DNA of 6,628 bases from contig DCIL01000064.1 in the NCBI GenBank assembly GCA_002315875.1, positions 1-6,628 on the forward strand. The letters run 5' to 3'. The first letter of the stretch is position 1, and every line of letters starts with the position of its first letter. A program made the position numbers and the translations under genes. Shown here piece after piece: positions 1 through 6,335 of the stretch. Below the pieces are notes generated by a model, which made no database searches, had not been told where the DNA came from, and saw only the letters and a program-made list of their open reading frames with translations. Origin of the DNA: Verrucomicrobia bacterium UBA1727. Its GTDB lineage: Bacteria > Verrucomicrobiota > Kiritimatiellia > RFP12 > UBA1067.

Positions 1-5
1 CAACT

Positions 6-24
6 GTGAACAATCGTGAACAAC
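6..24. repeat. Short direct repeat GTGAACAA x2
   Basis: The octamer GTGAACAA occurs at 6-13 and again at 17-24, a period of 11 bases, or about one helical turn. It lies just left of the first hairpin arm. This spacing would suit side-by-side protein binding, but two copies of 8 bases is thin evidence and the left flank is cut by the window edge. Confidence 0.3.
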
Positions 25-84
25 TCGACCGCCTTTCAGGTGCGCGACTGACTGGTCATCATCGAGCACCTGAAAGGCGGTCGA
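25..84. repeat. Perfect 19-bp inverted repeat (hairpin 1)
   Basis: Bases 25-43 (TCGACCGCCTTTCAGGTGC) are the exact reverse complement of 66-84, with a 22-base spacer. The stem is GC-rich with no mismatch, so it could form a stable RNA hairpin or a DNA cruciform. It is not followed by a T-run, so it is not a standard intrinsic terminator. Its right arm ends on the base where the second inverted repeat begins. It could be a dispersed palindromic repeat of this genome, a structured RNA, or a processing signal for an upstream transcript. Confidence 0.8.
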
Positions 85-153
85 CCCCAGGCGTGTCGCC
101 TAATTGGGAGCAACCGGAGTGTTCTTGGATTTCAAATGCGACACGCCTGGGGT
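84..153. repeat. Perfect 16-bp inverted repeat (hairpin 2)
   Basis: Bases 84-99 (ACCCCAGGCGTGTCGC) are the exact reverse complement of 138-153, with a 38-base spacer. It abuts hairpin 1, sharing base 84, and the junction reads as the 8-base palindrome GGTCGACC (79-86). The two stems differ in sequence, so this is not a duplication of one hairpin. No T-run follows the stem. It ends 15 bases before the -35 box of the promoter for the first gene. Confidence 0.8.
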
Positions 154-168
154 GCTGATAGGGTGGGG

Positions 169-197
169 TTGAGCGGTGGCTGGGGTTTTGCTAAAAT
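169..197 (+). promoter_or_regulatory. Sigma70-like promoter for the glycyl radical enzyme operon
   Basis: TTGAGC (169-174) and TAAAAT (192-197) match the -35 and -10 consensus at four and five of six positions, with the ideal 17-base spacing. Transcription would start near 203-205 and give a leader of about 48 bases. A Shine-Dalgarno sequence, GGAGA (239-243), lies 8 bases before the ATG at 252. The two hairpins lie just upstream of the promoter, so they would act as DNA sites or belong to the preceding transcript, not to this leader. Confidence 0.5.
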
Positions 198-251
198 ACC
201 GAAAAATGAACTCGGAGTATTTGCAGTTTTACGAATCTGGAGATTTGCGAA

Positions 252-2330
252 ATGACTGAGAGAATAAAATCACTGTTGGATCGTACCTTTGACAAGGAAC
301 AGAAGAAGTTCCGCCGGCATGTGGACTTCAAACCGCTGCTGGAGAAGTTTATCGCCGAGAAGGTCGATGACGAGGCGCGTGCGCGTATGGGACTCGAGGC
401 GATGATGAGCGAAGAGTCGCCCGCCTTCATGGCTGGTGAGCGCATCCACTTCCTCAGAACCGTGATCGAGATTCCCGACCTCCACAGCGAGGAGGAAATG
501 GCGGAACGCCGCGCCGCCGGCACCGCCTTCGGCGAGAAGGGAGTTGTCTTCAATCTCACTGCCGATTTTCCGTCCGTTCTCGCGGACGGTCTCGACGGAC
601 GCATTGCCGAGATGGAATCGCGTCTTGAGAAGGCGAAGTCCGAGAACGATGCTGTCGGCGTGAACTTCCTCGAGAACGCGATCCTGAGCTGCAAGGCCGT
701 GCTCGGACTCGTCGACCGCTACGCTGAGGAATGCCGCGATCCCATTCTCGGGGCGGTCCACACCGGCGCGACGACTTTCCCCGAGGCGCTGCAGGTGCTG
801 CGCGTCCTCCATTACGCGATGTGGTGCGAGGGCGAGTATCATTGCGGACTCGGCCGCATCGACCAGTATCTGCTGCCGTATTACGAGGCGAGCATCGTTT
901 CGGGAGAACTCACCGAGGAGGAATCGCTCGAATGGCTCGAGGAATTCTTCATCGCCTGCAATCGCGACAGCGACATGTACATCGGCGTGCAGCAGGGCGA
1001 TAACGGACAGTCCGTAATGCTCGGCGGTTGCGATCGCGAGGGCAAGAACGCGTTCAATCAGCTCTCGCGGCTCTGCATGAAGGCGTGCGGAGAGCTCAAG
1101 CTGGTTGACCCCAAAATCAACCTCCGCGTGGACAAGACGACGCCTGCGGAAATCTACGAACTCGGCACGGAGCTTACGAAGGAAGGCCTCGGCTTTCCGC
1201 AGTACGCCAATGACGATGTCGTCATTCCCGCGCTCGTGAAGTGGGGTTATGACCTCGAGGACGCGCGCGACTACACGTGTGCCGCGTGCTGGGAGTTCGT
1301 GATTCCCGGCATCGGCATGGACATCGACAACATTGACGCGGTCTCGTTCGTCGGATGTCTCGATGCCGCGCAGCGTCAGGTCGCAAACAAGCCGGACCTC
1401 GTCTATGCCGATGTCGAAAAGGCCTTTTTCGATGAGGTGCAGCGGCGGGCGGATGCGCTCGTCGAGAAGTACCGCCACGTCGAGATTCTACCGGGACCCT
1501 TCGTCTCTGCGCTCTCAGCCGATTGCGTCGCCCGTGCCCGCGATCTCGGCGATGGTGCGAAGTACAACAACTTCGGCATCCACGGCACCGGCATCGCGGT
1601 CGCGGTCGATTCGCTCGCGTCGGTTCGCGAGCTCGTCTTCGAGAAGAAGCTCGTGACGATGGAAGAGCTCGTCAAACTCCTTGATACCGACTTTGCGGGA
1701 CGTCCCGACGTTCTCGCAGCGGCCAAGGCCGCGCCGAAGATGGGCAATGCCGATCCGAAGGCGGACGAAATCGCGAAGAAGCTCATTGATTTCTGGGGAC
1801 ACGCCTTCGATGGCAAGTTCAACGACCGCGTCTCGCCGGTTACCGGCAAGAAGGGCGTGTTTCGTCCCGGCACCGGCAGCGCGATGTACTACGTCTGGCA
1901 CGCGCGCGAAGTGCCGGCGAGTGCCGACGGACGCCTCCGCGGCGAACCGCTTTCGGCGAACTACGCGCCTTCGCTCGACGTACCGGTCAAGGGTCCGGTG
2001 TCGGTCGTGCGTTCGTTCACCGAGCCGGAACTCGGTCCGGTCAGCAACGGCGGACCGCTCACGATCGAGATTCACGACAGTGCCTTTGCCTTCCCGGACG
2101 GCGTCGCCAAGGTTGCCGCGCTCGTCAAGTTCTTCATTGACCGCGGCGGACATCAGTTGCAGATCAACACGATCAATCGCGAGACGCTCCTCGATGCGCA
2201 GAAGCATCCCGAGCAGCATCGTCATCTGATCGTGCGCGTCTGGGGATGGAGCGGATACTTCATTGAGCTCGACAAGGAGTTCCAGGATCAGATCATCAAG
2301 CGCGTGGAACTTGCGGCGAGCGAACGGTGA
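252..2330 (+). CDS. Glycyl radical enzyme, pyruvate formate-lyase family, substrate unknown
   Basis: This cytoplasmic, oxygen-sensitive enzyme should use a backbone glycyl radical to make a cysteine thiyl radical that attacks the substrate. The 692-residue chain carries family landmarks in order: GRIDQYLLPYY (201-211), an active-site segment with C343, C346, W347 and E348, KYNNFGIHGTG (437-447), GTGSAMYYVWHA (540-551), and a C-terminal glycine loop RVWGWSGYF (662-670) in which G665 should carry the radical. Cys346-x-Glu348 resembles the GC[V/I]E motif of glycyl radical dehydratases and other eliminases, not the adjacent Cys-Cys of pyruvate formate-lyase. The chain is shorter than the usual 760-870 residues, mainly at the N terminus. 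The ATG at 252 has a well-placed GGAGA. The activase gene overlaps its end by 4 bases, which confirms the class. Family membership is secure. Substrate and reaction are unknown, and an elimination or C-C cleavage is only an inference. Confidence 0.95.
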   Translation: MTERIKSLLDRTFDKEQKKFRRHVDFKPLLEKFIAEKVDDEARARMGLEAMMSEESPAFMAGERIHFLRTVIEIPDLHSEEEMAERRAAGTAFGEKGVVFNLTADFPSVLADGLDGRIAEMESRLEKAKSENDAVGVNFLENAILSCKAVLGLVDRYAEECRDPILGAVHTGATTFPEALQVLRVLHYAMWCEGEYHCGLGRIDQYLLPYYEASIVSGELTEEESLEWLEEFFIACNRDSDMYIGVQQGDNGQSVMLGGCDREGKNAFNQLSRLCMKACGELKLVDPKINLRVDKTTPAEIYELGTELTKEGLGFPQYANDDVVIPALVKWGYDLEDARDYTCAACWEFVIPGIGMDIDNIDAVSFVGCLDAAQRQVANKPDLVYADVEKAFFDEVQRRADALVEKYRHVEILPGPFVSALSADCVARARDLGDGAKYNNFGIHGTGIAVAVDSLASVRELVFEKKLVTMEELVKLLDTDFAGRPDVLAAAKAAPKMGNADPKADEIAKKLIDFWGHAFDGKFNDRVSPVTGKKGVFRPGTGSAMYYVWHAREVPASADGRLRGEPLSANYAPSLDVPVKGPVSVVRSFTEPELGPVSNGGPLTIEIHDSAFAFPDGVAKVAALVKFFIDRGGHQLQINTINRETLLDAQKHPEQHRHLIVRVWGWSGYFIELDKEFQDQIIKRVELAASER

Positions 2331-3016
2331 CCGGCAGGGTCTTCGAGATCCGGGAGTTTACGCTCCACGATGGGCCGGGGGTTCGCACCACGGTCTTCAT
2401 GAAGGGCTGTCCGCTCAGGTGCGCGTGGTGTCATAATCCCGAGGGACAGTCCTTCGATTTCGAAACGATGCATCTCGCCGGCGGCCGCACGAAGGTTGCC
2501 GGAGCGGATTTCGAGCCGGAGGCGCTGGCGAAGGAACTGGCGACAAATGCCGACATCATGGCCTCGTCCGGCGGCGGCATCACCTTCAGCGGAGGTGAAC
2601 CGCTCACACAGGCGGACTTCGTGGAGGCGACGATCGCCGCGTTCCGCAAGATGGTCGATCGCAAGGTGACGGTGGCGCTCGAGACGTCGGGAGCAGTCGC
2701 GCCGGAAGTTTACCGCCGTCTGATCCCGCAGTTTGATTTCGTTTATCAGGATTTGAAGCATCACGATGCCGATGCGTTTCGCAAATGGACGGGTGGCGAG
2801 CTTTCGATGGTGCTTGAGAACATCGCTTTTCTTAAAACGAGCGGCGTTGAGTTCGCACTCAGAGTGCCGATGATTCCTGGTGTCAATGACAGCGCGGCGG
2901 ATTTTGCGGAGTACGAACGGATTGCCGCGGGCGCGAAGCTCGAGCGATTGCCTTACAATCCTCTGGCCGGCGCGAAGTATCCGCAACTCGGCCGCAAATA
3001 TCAGTTACCAGTCTGA
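2327..3016 (+). CDS. Glycyl radical enzyme activating enzyme (radical SAM)
   Basis: This enzyme should cleave S-adenosylmethionine with a [4Fe-4S] cluster and abstract the hydrogen from the partner's glycine (G665). The 229-residue chain opens with IREFTLHDGPGVRTTVFMKG, typical of the PflA family. It then has the cluster motif CPLRCAWC (C28, C32, C35), the SAM-binding stretch GGGITFSGGEPLTQ (82-95), and a C-terminal NPLAGAKYPQLGRKY (211-225). The start is GTG at 2327, overlapping the TGA stop of the upstream gene as GTGA. This implies translational coupling and matched amounts of the two proteins. C28, C32 and C35 are the only cysteines in the chain. The ferredoxin-like insert with two extra [4Fe-4S] clusters found in many activases of dehydratase-type partners is therefore absent, and the architecture is the minimal PflA type. 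The role is very likely. The partner is inferred from the overlap. Confidence 0.95.
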   Translation: MTGRVFEIREFTLHDGPGVRTTVFMKGCPLRCAWCHNPEGQSFDFETMHLAGGRTKVAGADFEPEALAKELATNADIMASSGGGITFSGGEPLTQADFVEATIAAFRKMVDRKVTVALETSGAVAPEVYRRLIPQFDFVYQDLKHHDADAFRKWTGGELSMVLENIAFLKTSGVEFALRVPMIPGVNDSAADFAEYERIAAGAKLERLPYNPLAGAKYPQLGRKYQLPV

Positions 3017-3020
3017 AATT

Positions 3021-3098
3021 ATGAAGAAATATCTGTTGGTAGTGCGCACACGAGCCGTACACGATGTACCGGCGTGTCGGACAAAAATAAGGGAGTGA
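3021..3098 (+). other. Possible 25-codon mini-ORF in the gap before the solute-binding gene
   Basis: An ATG five bases after the activase stop opens a 25-codon frame that starts MKKYLLVVRTRAVH and ends at the TGA at 3096-3098. The first eight residues look like the start of a signal peptide (two lysines, then a hydrophobic run), but the rest is charged and cannot span a membrane. No clear ribosome binding site precedes it. It may be chance, a leader peptide over the hairpin at 3048-3077, or a remnant of an older N terminus of the downstream exported protein. Confidence 0.2.
3048..3077 (+). other. Imperfect hairpin between the activase and solute-binding genes
   Basis: GTACA (3057-3061) pairs with TGTAC (3065-3069) around a 3-base loop. 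The stem continues as GCC/GGC and ACAC/GTGT after small bulges. An A-rich stretch (ACAAAAATAA, 3081-3090) follows, not a T-run, so it is not a classical terminator. It lies in the only sizeable gap of the + strand gene series and could trim or stabilise the transcript between the enzyme pair and the transport pair. Confidence 0.35.
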
Positions 3099-3105
3099 AA
3101 GAGAA

Positions 3106-4545
3106 ATGGTCGTCATATCCGTTATTCTCTTTGCGGTGACGCTGACACGGCCGATGGAGCGCGTCTCCTCGATGGAGCCGAGCGAGTCGCGCACCGTCTA
3201 CGATGCCTGCGCGACCGCGCTCTGCTTCGAGACACCGCTCGAAATCGACTACGCATCGCGTCCCTATCGCCTCGTGCCCGGCTGCTGCGAACTGCCGCGG
3301 GTGAGTGCGGACGGACTTGAATACCGTTTTGCGGTCCGCGGCAGTTCCGGCGTCACCGTTTCGAACGTGGTCGCGGCGATTCGTCGGTTGATGGATCCGG
3401 TCGAGGTTTCGCCGAACGGATGGATGGTGAAGGACGTTGCCGCGGTAACTGGTGTCGGAAACGATGTCGTCATTCGTCTTCGCCGGCGCTGCCATTACTT
3501 CTCGTGGCTGATGGCGATGCCGGCGATGGGTGTGAAGTCCTCGGACGGTGCGGCTACGGCCGATTATCGGCTGGAGAGCTGGTGGAAGAACCATGAGATG
3601 GTGTTCGCGCGGCGCAGGGGACGCGAAGGGTGCTTCGATCAGATCCGTTATCTCGTCATCGATGATCCGAGCACGCGCTGGCTGATGTTCCTCAAGGGCG
3701 AGATCGACATTCTCAGCGATCTTTCGCGCGATAACTGGGACGCAATCACTGGCGATCCTGAATTCCGCGCGATGCTCAAGGAGGCGCCGTCCCTCGATGT
3801 GATCTATGTCGGCTTCAATATGAAAGATTCGGTGCTGGGTCCCAACCGCGCCCTCCGCCGCGCGCTTAACGCCGCGTTCGACTATCCGGCGTGGGAGCGG
3901 TTCAATTCGGGACGCATCACGCGCTGTTCTTCTCCGGTTCCGCCGACGGTCGCGGGACATCTCGCGACGCCTTATGCCGACGAGTTCAATCTCGAGCGGG
4001 CGCGGCGGCTCATGAGAGAGGCAGGGTATCCGGACGGTATCGATGCGAAGACGGGACGGCGGCTTACGCTGACGATGACCATCGGCAGACCGAGTCAGGA
4101 AAGTCGTGAGGCGGGAGAGCTGATGGCGAGCTTCTACGAAAAGATCGGGGTGAAGCTGGAACTCGACTTCTACACCTGGGATGCGTTTCTCAAGGCGGTC
4201 AATGACGGACGTGTGCAGATGTACAGGATGGGCTGGGTGGGGGATTATCCCGATGCCCAGAACTTCCTTCAGCTTTTCCACTCGAAGAACATGAGTCCAG
4301 GGCCTAATCATTCCTTCTATTCCAAGCCCGAGTTCGATCGCGAATACGAAGCGGCGCTTGCGGCTACGAGTGAGGAGACGCGGCTGGAGCACTGGCGGCG
4401 GTGTCAGGAGATACTTCGCGAAGATCCGCCGTGGATCTTCACCCATTTCAACAAAGTACAGATTCTGGTACGTCCGTCCGTCGGCAACTATATCCCGAGC
4501 TGTTTGCCCTATGGGAACGAGAAATGGTATAATACGCGGAAATGA
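3106..4545 (+). CDS. ABC-type solute-binding protein, family 5 (peptide/nickel/opine type)
   Basis: This is probably a periplasmic or membrane-tethered receptor that hands a solute to an ABC importer. The 479-residue chain shows the family 5 (SBP_bac_5) pattern: GLEYRFAVRG (70-79) with VSNVVAAIRRLMDP (85-98), the central GFNMKDSVLGPNRALRRALN (236-255), RARRLMREAGYPDG (298-311), GWVGDYPDAQNFLQLF (376-391), and a C-terminal PSVGNY (457-462). The ATG at 3106 is preceded by GGGAG (3091-3095), and an in-frame stop at 3088 rules out an earlier start. The N terminus has a hydrophobic run (VVISVILFAVTL) but no lysine or arginine before it and no lipobox cysteine, so export is uncertain. The chain is somewhat short for the family, and the usual FHDG-like stretch after the YRF strand is missing. 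No permease or ATPase lies nearby. The stop overlaps the next start as ATGA. The ligand cannot be read from the sequence; peptides, nickel complexes and sugars are all bound within this family. Confidence 0.88.
   Translation: MVVISVILFAVTLTRPMERVSSMEPSESRTVYDACATALCFETPLEIDYASRPYRLVPGCCELPRVSADGLEYRFAVRGSSGVTVSNVVAAIRRLMDPVEVSPNGWMVKDVAAVTGVGNDVVIRLRRRCHYFSWLMAMPAMGVKSSDGAATADYRLESWWKNHEMVFARRRGREGCFDQIRYLVIDDPSTRWLMFLKGEIDILSDLSRDNWDAITGDPEFRAMLKEAPSLDVIYVGFNMKDSVLGPNRALRRALNAAFDYPAWERFNSGRITRCSSPVPPTVAGHLATPYADEFNLERARRLMREAGYPDGIDAKTGRRLTLTMTIGRPSQESREAGELMASFYEKIGVKLELDFYTWDAFLKAVNDGRVQMYRMGWVGDYPDAQNFLQLFHSKNMSPGPNHSFYSKPEFDREYEAALAATSEETRLEHWRRCQEILREDPPWIFTHFNKVQILVRPSVGNYIPSCLPYGNEKWYNTRK
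4504..4533 (+). promoter_or_regulatory. Extended -10 promoter inside the end of the solute-binding gene
   Basis: TGGTATAAT (4525-4533) is a perfect TATAAT box with the extended -10 TG. TTGCCC (4504-4509) lies 18 bases upstream as a partial -35 (three of six). Transcription would begin at about 4539-4542, at or just before the ATG at 4542. The channel gene could thus be expressed apart from the operon on a leaderless or almost leaderless message. The box overlaps codons for the C-terminal WYNTRK, so coding constraint is an alternative explanation. Confidence 0.45.
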
Positions 4546-5903
4546 GCCTTTTTAAGACCCTATCTACGTTTGTTGTCGCTTTTTCCGTTCCGACGGTATT
4601 CGCGAGTGGTTTTGCGCTGTATCAGCCGTCCGTCATCTCCCATGCGATGGGCGGTGCGCTTGTCGGCAAGGCGATGGACGCTTCGGCGAACTTCAACAAT
4701 CCTGCGACCTTGACCGATCTTACGAACATCACGGTGACGGTTGGTTTCGTGACCGAGCATCCGCGCGGTGCGGTGCGCGGTTCGAAAAACGGACAGTCGT
4801 GGGGTGACGATGTGACGATGGATCCAGGGTTGTTCTGGCTCCCCCACGTTCAGCTCGCCATTCCGCTTCCCGCTGATTTTGCCTTCGGTCTCGGCATGGG
4901 GGCGGATTACGGACTTGGCACGGTGTTCCCGGACGGGTGGCAGATGAATTGGAGCACTACCGACACCACGGTTCAGGGCTTTGTGATCAATCCTAACCTC
5001 GCCTACAAGATTACCGACGACTGGTCGGTGGGCGTGGGCCTTAGGTGGCTCTTTTTTGATTTCGAGCAGTATTCGAATCCGCAGATCGAAGGCGACATGT
5101 CGCAATACGGATTCGGGGTCTATGACGTGGGCACGGCCAGCAACCGTTTGAAAGGTGACAATCGCTGGCGGTCGCTCGGTTGGCAGATCGGCACCAAGTA
5201 TGACATCACCAAGACCTTTTCCGTCGGCGCAGTTTACAAGTCGGCCATCAACGTGACGGTCGACGGCAAGACCACGACGAACGTGAAGTCGTACAACGAT
5301 CAGACGATCAATGCGCTTTCTCCGTATCTGGCGATGATGAGGGGCATTCCGGTCGAGATGGCCAGGCAGTATCTTTACAAGACGATCAAGGCCGGGGTAG
5401 ATGAACATAATGGACACGCCGAGGCCGACCTTACGCTTCCGCAGTCCGTGACGCTCGGCTGCAACTGGGATGTCTTTCCCACCTGGCATTTGGGCGCGGC
5501 GGTTTCGTGGACCGAGTGGTCGGAGTTCGATCAGCTGCATTTCAAACTCGCCGGCGGTGACCGGGACACGAAGCTCAACTGGCGCGACACCTGGCGTGGG
5601 TCGATCGGCAGCTGTTGGGACTTTGCCGAGGATTGGAAGTGGATGATTTCCTATGTCTATGATATGGATTCGACCGACGCCACTCAGGAGTCCGCCATGC
5701 TGCCGCCGGCCGACCGCCATATCGCGGCGACCGGCTTTGTCTGGAACGTCTGGCGGAATATGGATCTCGCGCTTTCCTACAGCTGCATCTTTATGGATGG
5801 CCGCGGTATGGACACCACCGATGCTTTCGGCAACCGCTATCATCTCGAAACCTGCCGCGGCTTCTGCCACGCCGCCGGCTTCTCAGTAACGTATAGGTTT
5901 TGA
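4542..5903 (+). CDS. FadL/OmpP1/TodX-family outer-membrane channel
   Basis: This should be a 14-strand beta-barrel that lets hydrophobic or poorly soluble molecules cross the outer membrane. The 453-residue chain starts with a signal peptide (FKTLSTFVVAFSVPTVFA) and probable cleavage after A21. The mature start SGFALYQPS and the hatch motif NFNNPATL (50-57, with Asn-Pro-Ala at 53-55) are family hallmarks. Alternating aromatic strands follow, such as LAYKITDDWSVGVGLRWLFF, and the last residues are VTYRF, a C-terminal Phe barrel signature. Length is close to the family norm of about 420-450. The ATG overlaps the upstream stop as ATGA with only a weak GGA just before it, so translation may depend on coupling or on a leaderless transcript. 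Beside a binding protein and a glycyl radical enzyme it suggests uptake of a catabolic substrate. The FadL family carries long-chain fatty acids and aromatic hydrocarbons; this member's cargo is unknown. Confidence 0.92.
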   Translation: MSLFKTLSTFVVAFSVPTVFASGFALYQPSVISHAMGGALVGKAMDASANFNNPATLTDLTNITVTVGFVTEHPRGAVRGSKNGQSWGDDVTMDPGLFWLPHVQLAIPLPADFAFGLGMGADYGLGTVFPDGWQMNWSTTDTTVQGFVINPNLAYKITDDWSVGVGLRWLFFDFEQYSNPQIEGDMSQYGFGVYDVGTASNRLKGDNRWRSLGWQIGTKYDITKTFSVGAVYKSAINVTVDGKTTTNVKSYNDQTINALSPYLAMMRGIPVEMARQYLYKTIKAGVDEHNGHAEADLTLPQSVTLGCNWDVFPTWHLGAAVSWTEWSEFDQLHFKLAGGDRDTKLNWRDTWRGSIGSCWDFAEDWKWMISYVYDMDSTDATQESAMLPPADRHIAATGFVWNVWRNMDLALSYSCIFMDGRGMDTTDAFGNRYHLETCRGFCHAAGFSVTYRF

Positions 5904-5966
5904 GAGGATAGAGGATAGAAATTAGAGGGTAGAGGGTAGAGAATAGAAAGTAGAGGGTAGAGGATG
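5904..5966 (+). repeat. Nine tandem heptamers, consensus GAGGRTA
   Basis: Nine units run without gaps: GAGGATA twice, then GAAATTA, GAGGGTA twice, GAGAATA, GAAAGTA, GAGGGTA and GAGGATG. Heptamers give a 7-base period, which shifts the frame each unit. The eighth unit places GAGGG (5953-5957) 6 bases before the ATG at 5964, an ideal ribosome binding site. The last unit's terminal ATG is the start codon itself, a single A-to-G change from GAGGATA. The same repeat lies inverted after the gene. Confidence 0.9.
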
Positions 5967-6299
5967 TTGTATAAGAAGTTAGTTGTGTGGCAAAAGAGCA
6001 TGGATCTCGTTAAAAAGATTTATGCATATGGTCATGCATTCCCTCAGTGCGAAAAGTTTGGACTATGGAGTCAAATTACTCGTTCCGCAGTATCAGTACC
6101 TTCGAATATTGCGGAGGGTTCAGGCAGATCAACACAACCAGAACGCCTACGTTTTGTTTCAATCGCCAGGGGATCATTGTACGAACTTGAAACTCAACTT
6201 GAGATAGCGGAGCATCTTGGCTACATTAAGAACGATTTAGAATTGCACTCGTTGATTGACGAAATAGCAAAAATGCTGACGAAAATGTTATCGAAATAA
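5964..6299 (+). CDS. Four-helix-bundle protein, S23/IVS family
   Basis: This complete 111-residue member of the S23 ribosomal-protein-like or 23S rRNA intervening-sequence family is made almost entirely of helices. Family hallmarks are LVVWQKSMDLV (6-16), FGLWSQITRSAVSVPSNIAE (32-51) followed by GSGR, and ARGSLYELETQLEIAEHLGY (68-87). Relatives include proteins encoded inside 23S rRNA intervening sequences and the Avd protein of diversity-generating retroelements, which forms a multimer that binds nucleic acid and reverse transcriptase. Neither a 23S gene nor a reverse transcriptase is present here, so the role of this stand-alone form is unknown. The reading frame is intact. Codon use is AT-richer than in all neighbours (for example TTA, AAA, ATA and TTT), which suggests separate ancestry. 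The ribosome binding site and start codon come from the repeat array. The family call is firm and the function is open. Confidence 0.9.
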   Translation: MLYKKLVVWQKSMDLVKKIYAYGHAFPQCEKFGLWSQITRSAVSVPSNIAEGSGRSTQPERLRFVSIARGSLYELETQLEIAEHLGYIKNDLELHSLIDEIAKMLTKMLSK

Positions 6300-6300
6300 C

Positions 6301-6335
6301 TATCCTCTACCCTCTACCCTCTACCCTCTATCCTC
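6301..6335 (-). repeat. Five inverted heptamers after the four-helix-bundle gene
   Basis: On the + strand this reads TATCCTC, TACCCTC three times, TATCCTC. It is the reverse complement of GAGGATA and GAGGGTA units. The array starts one base after the TAA stop and ends 4 bases before the purC ATG. It can pair with the upstream array, including a 16-base perfect match (6302-6317 with 5950-5965). Its CCUCU repeats also resemble the anti-Shine-Dalgarno sequence of 16S rRNA. Confidence 0.9.

Noticed and set aside
25..153. Tandem intrinsic terminators for an upstream gene
   Set aside because: Both stems are strong, but neither is followed by a run of T on the + strand, and the - strand flanks lack one as well. 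A Rho-dependent or processing role stays possible.
270..1478. Long open frame on the - strand inside the glycyl radical enzyme gene
   Set aside because: It mirrors the codon bias of a clearly real + strand gene in GC-rich DNA. Its translation is arginine/histidine-rich and shows no recognisable domain.
252..2330. Assignment as true pyruvate formate-lyase
   Set aside because: The adjacent Cys-Cys of pyruvate formate-lyase is absent. The Cys-x-Glu motif, shorter chain and Trp-rich glycine loop point to another subfamily.
3019..4446. 475-codon open frame on the - strand opposite the solute-binding gene
   Set aside because: The + strand carries recognisable family 5 motifs throughout. The antisense product is low-complexity, arginine-rich and unlike any family I know.
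4560..5870. 436-codon open frame on the - strand opposite the FadL-type gene
   Set aside because: The + strand has a signal peptide, the NPA hatch motif and a barrel C terminus. The antisense frame is explained by GC-biased third positions.
5964..6299. 23S rRNA intervening sequence or diversity-generating retroelement
   Set aside because: The protein family fits both settings, but the flanks are protein-coding genes, with no 23S rRNA, reverse transcriptase, template or variable repeat in the window.
5904..6335. CRISPR array
   Set aside because: The units are contiguous 7-mers without spacers, split into two opposite orientations around a coding gene, with no cas genes nearby.
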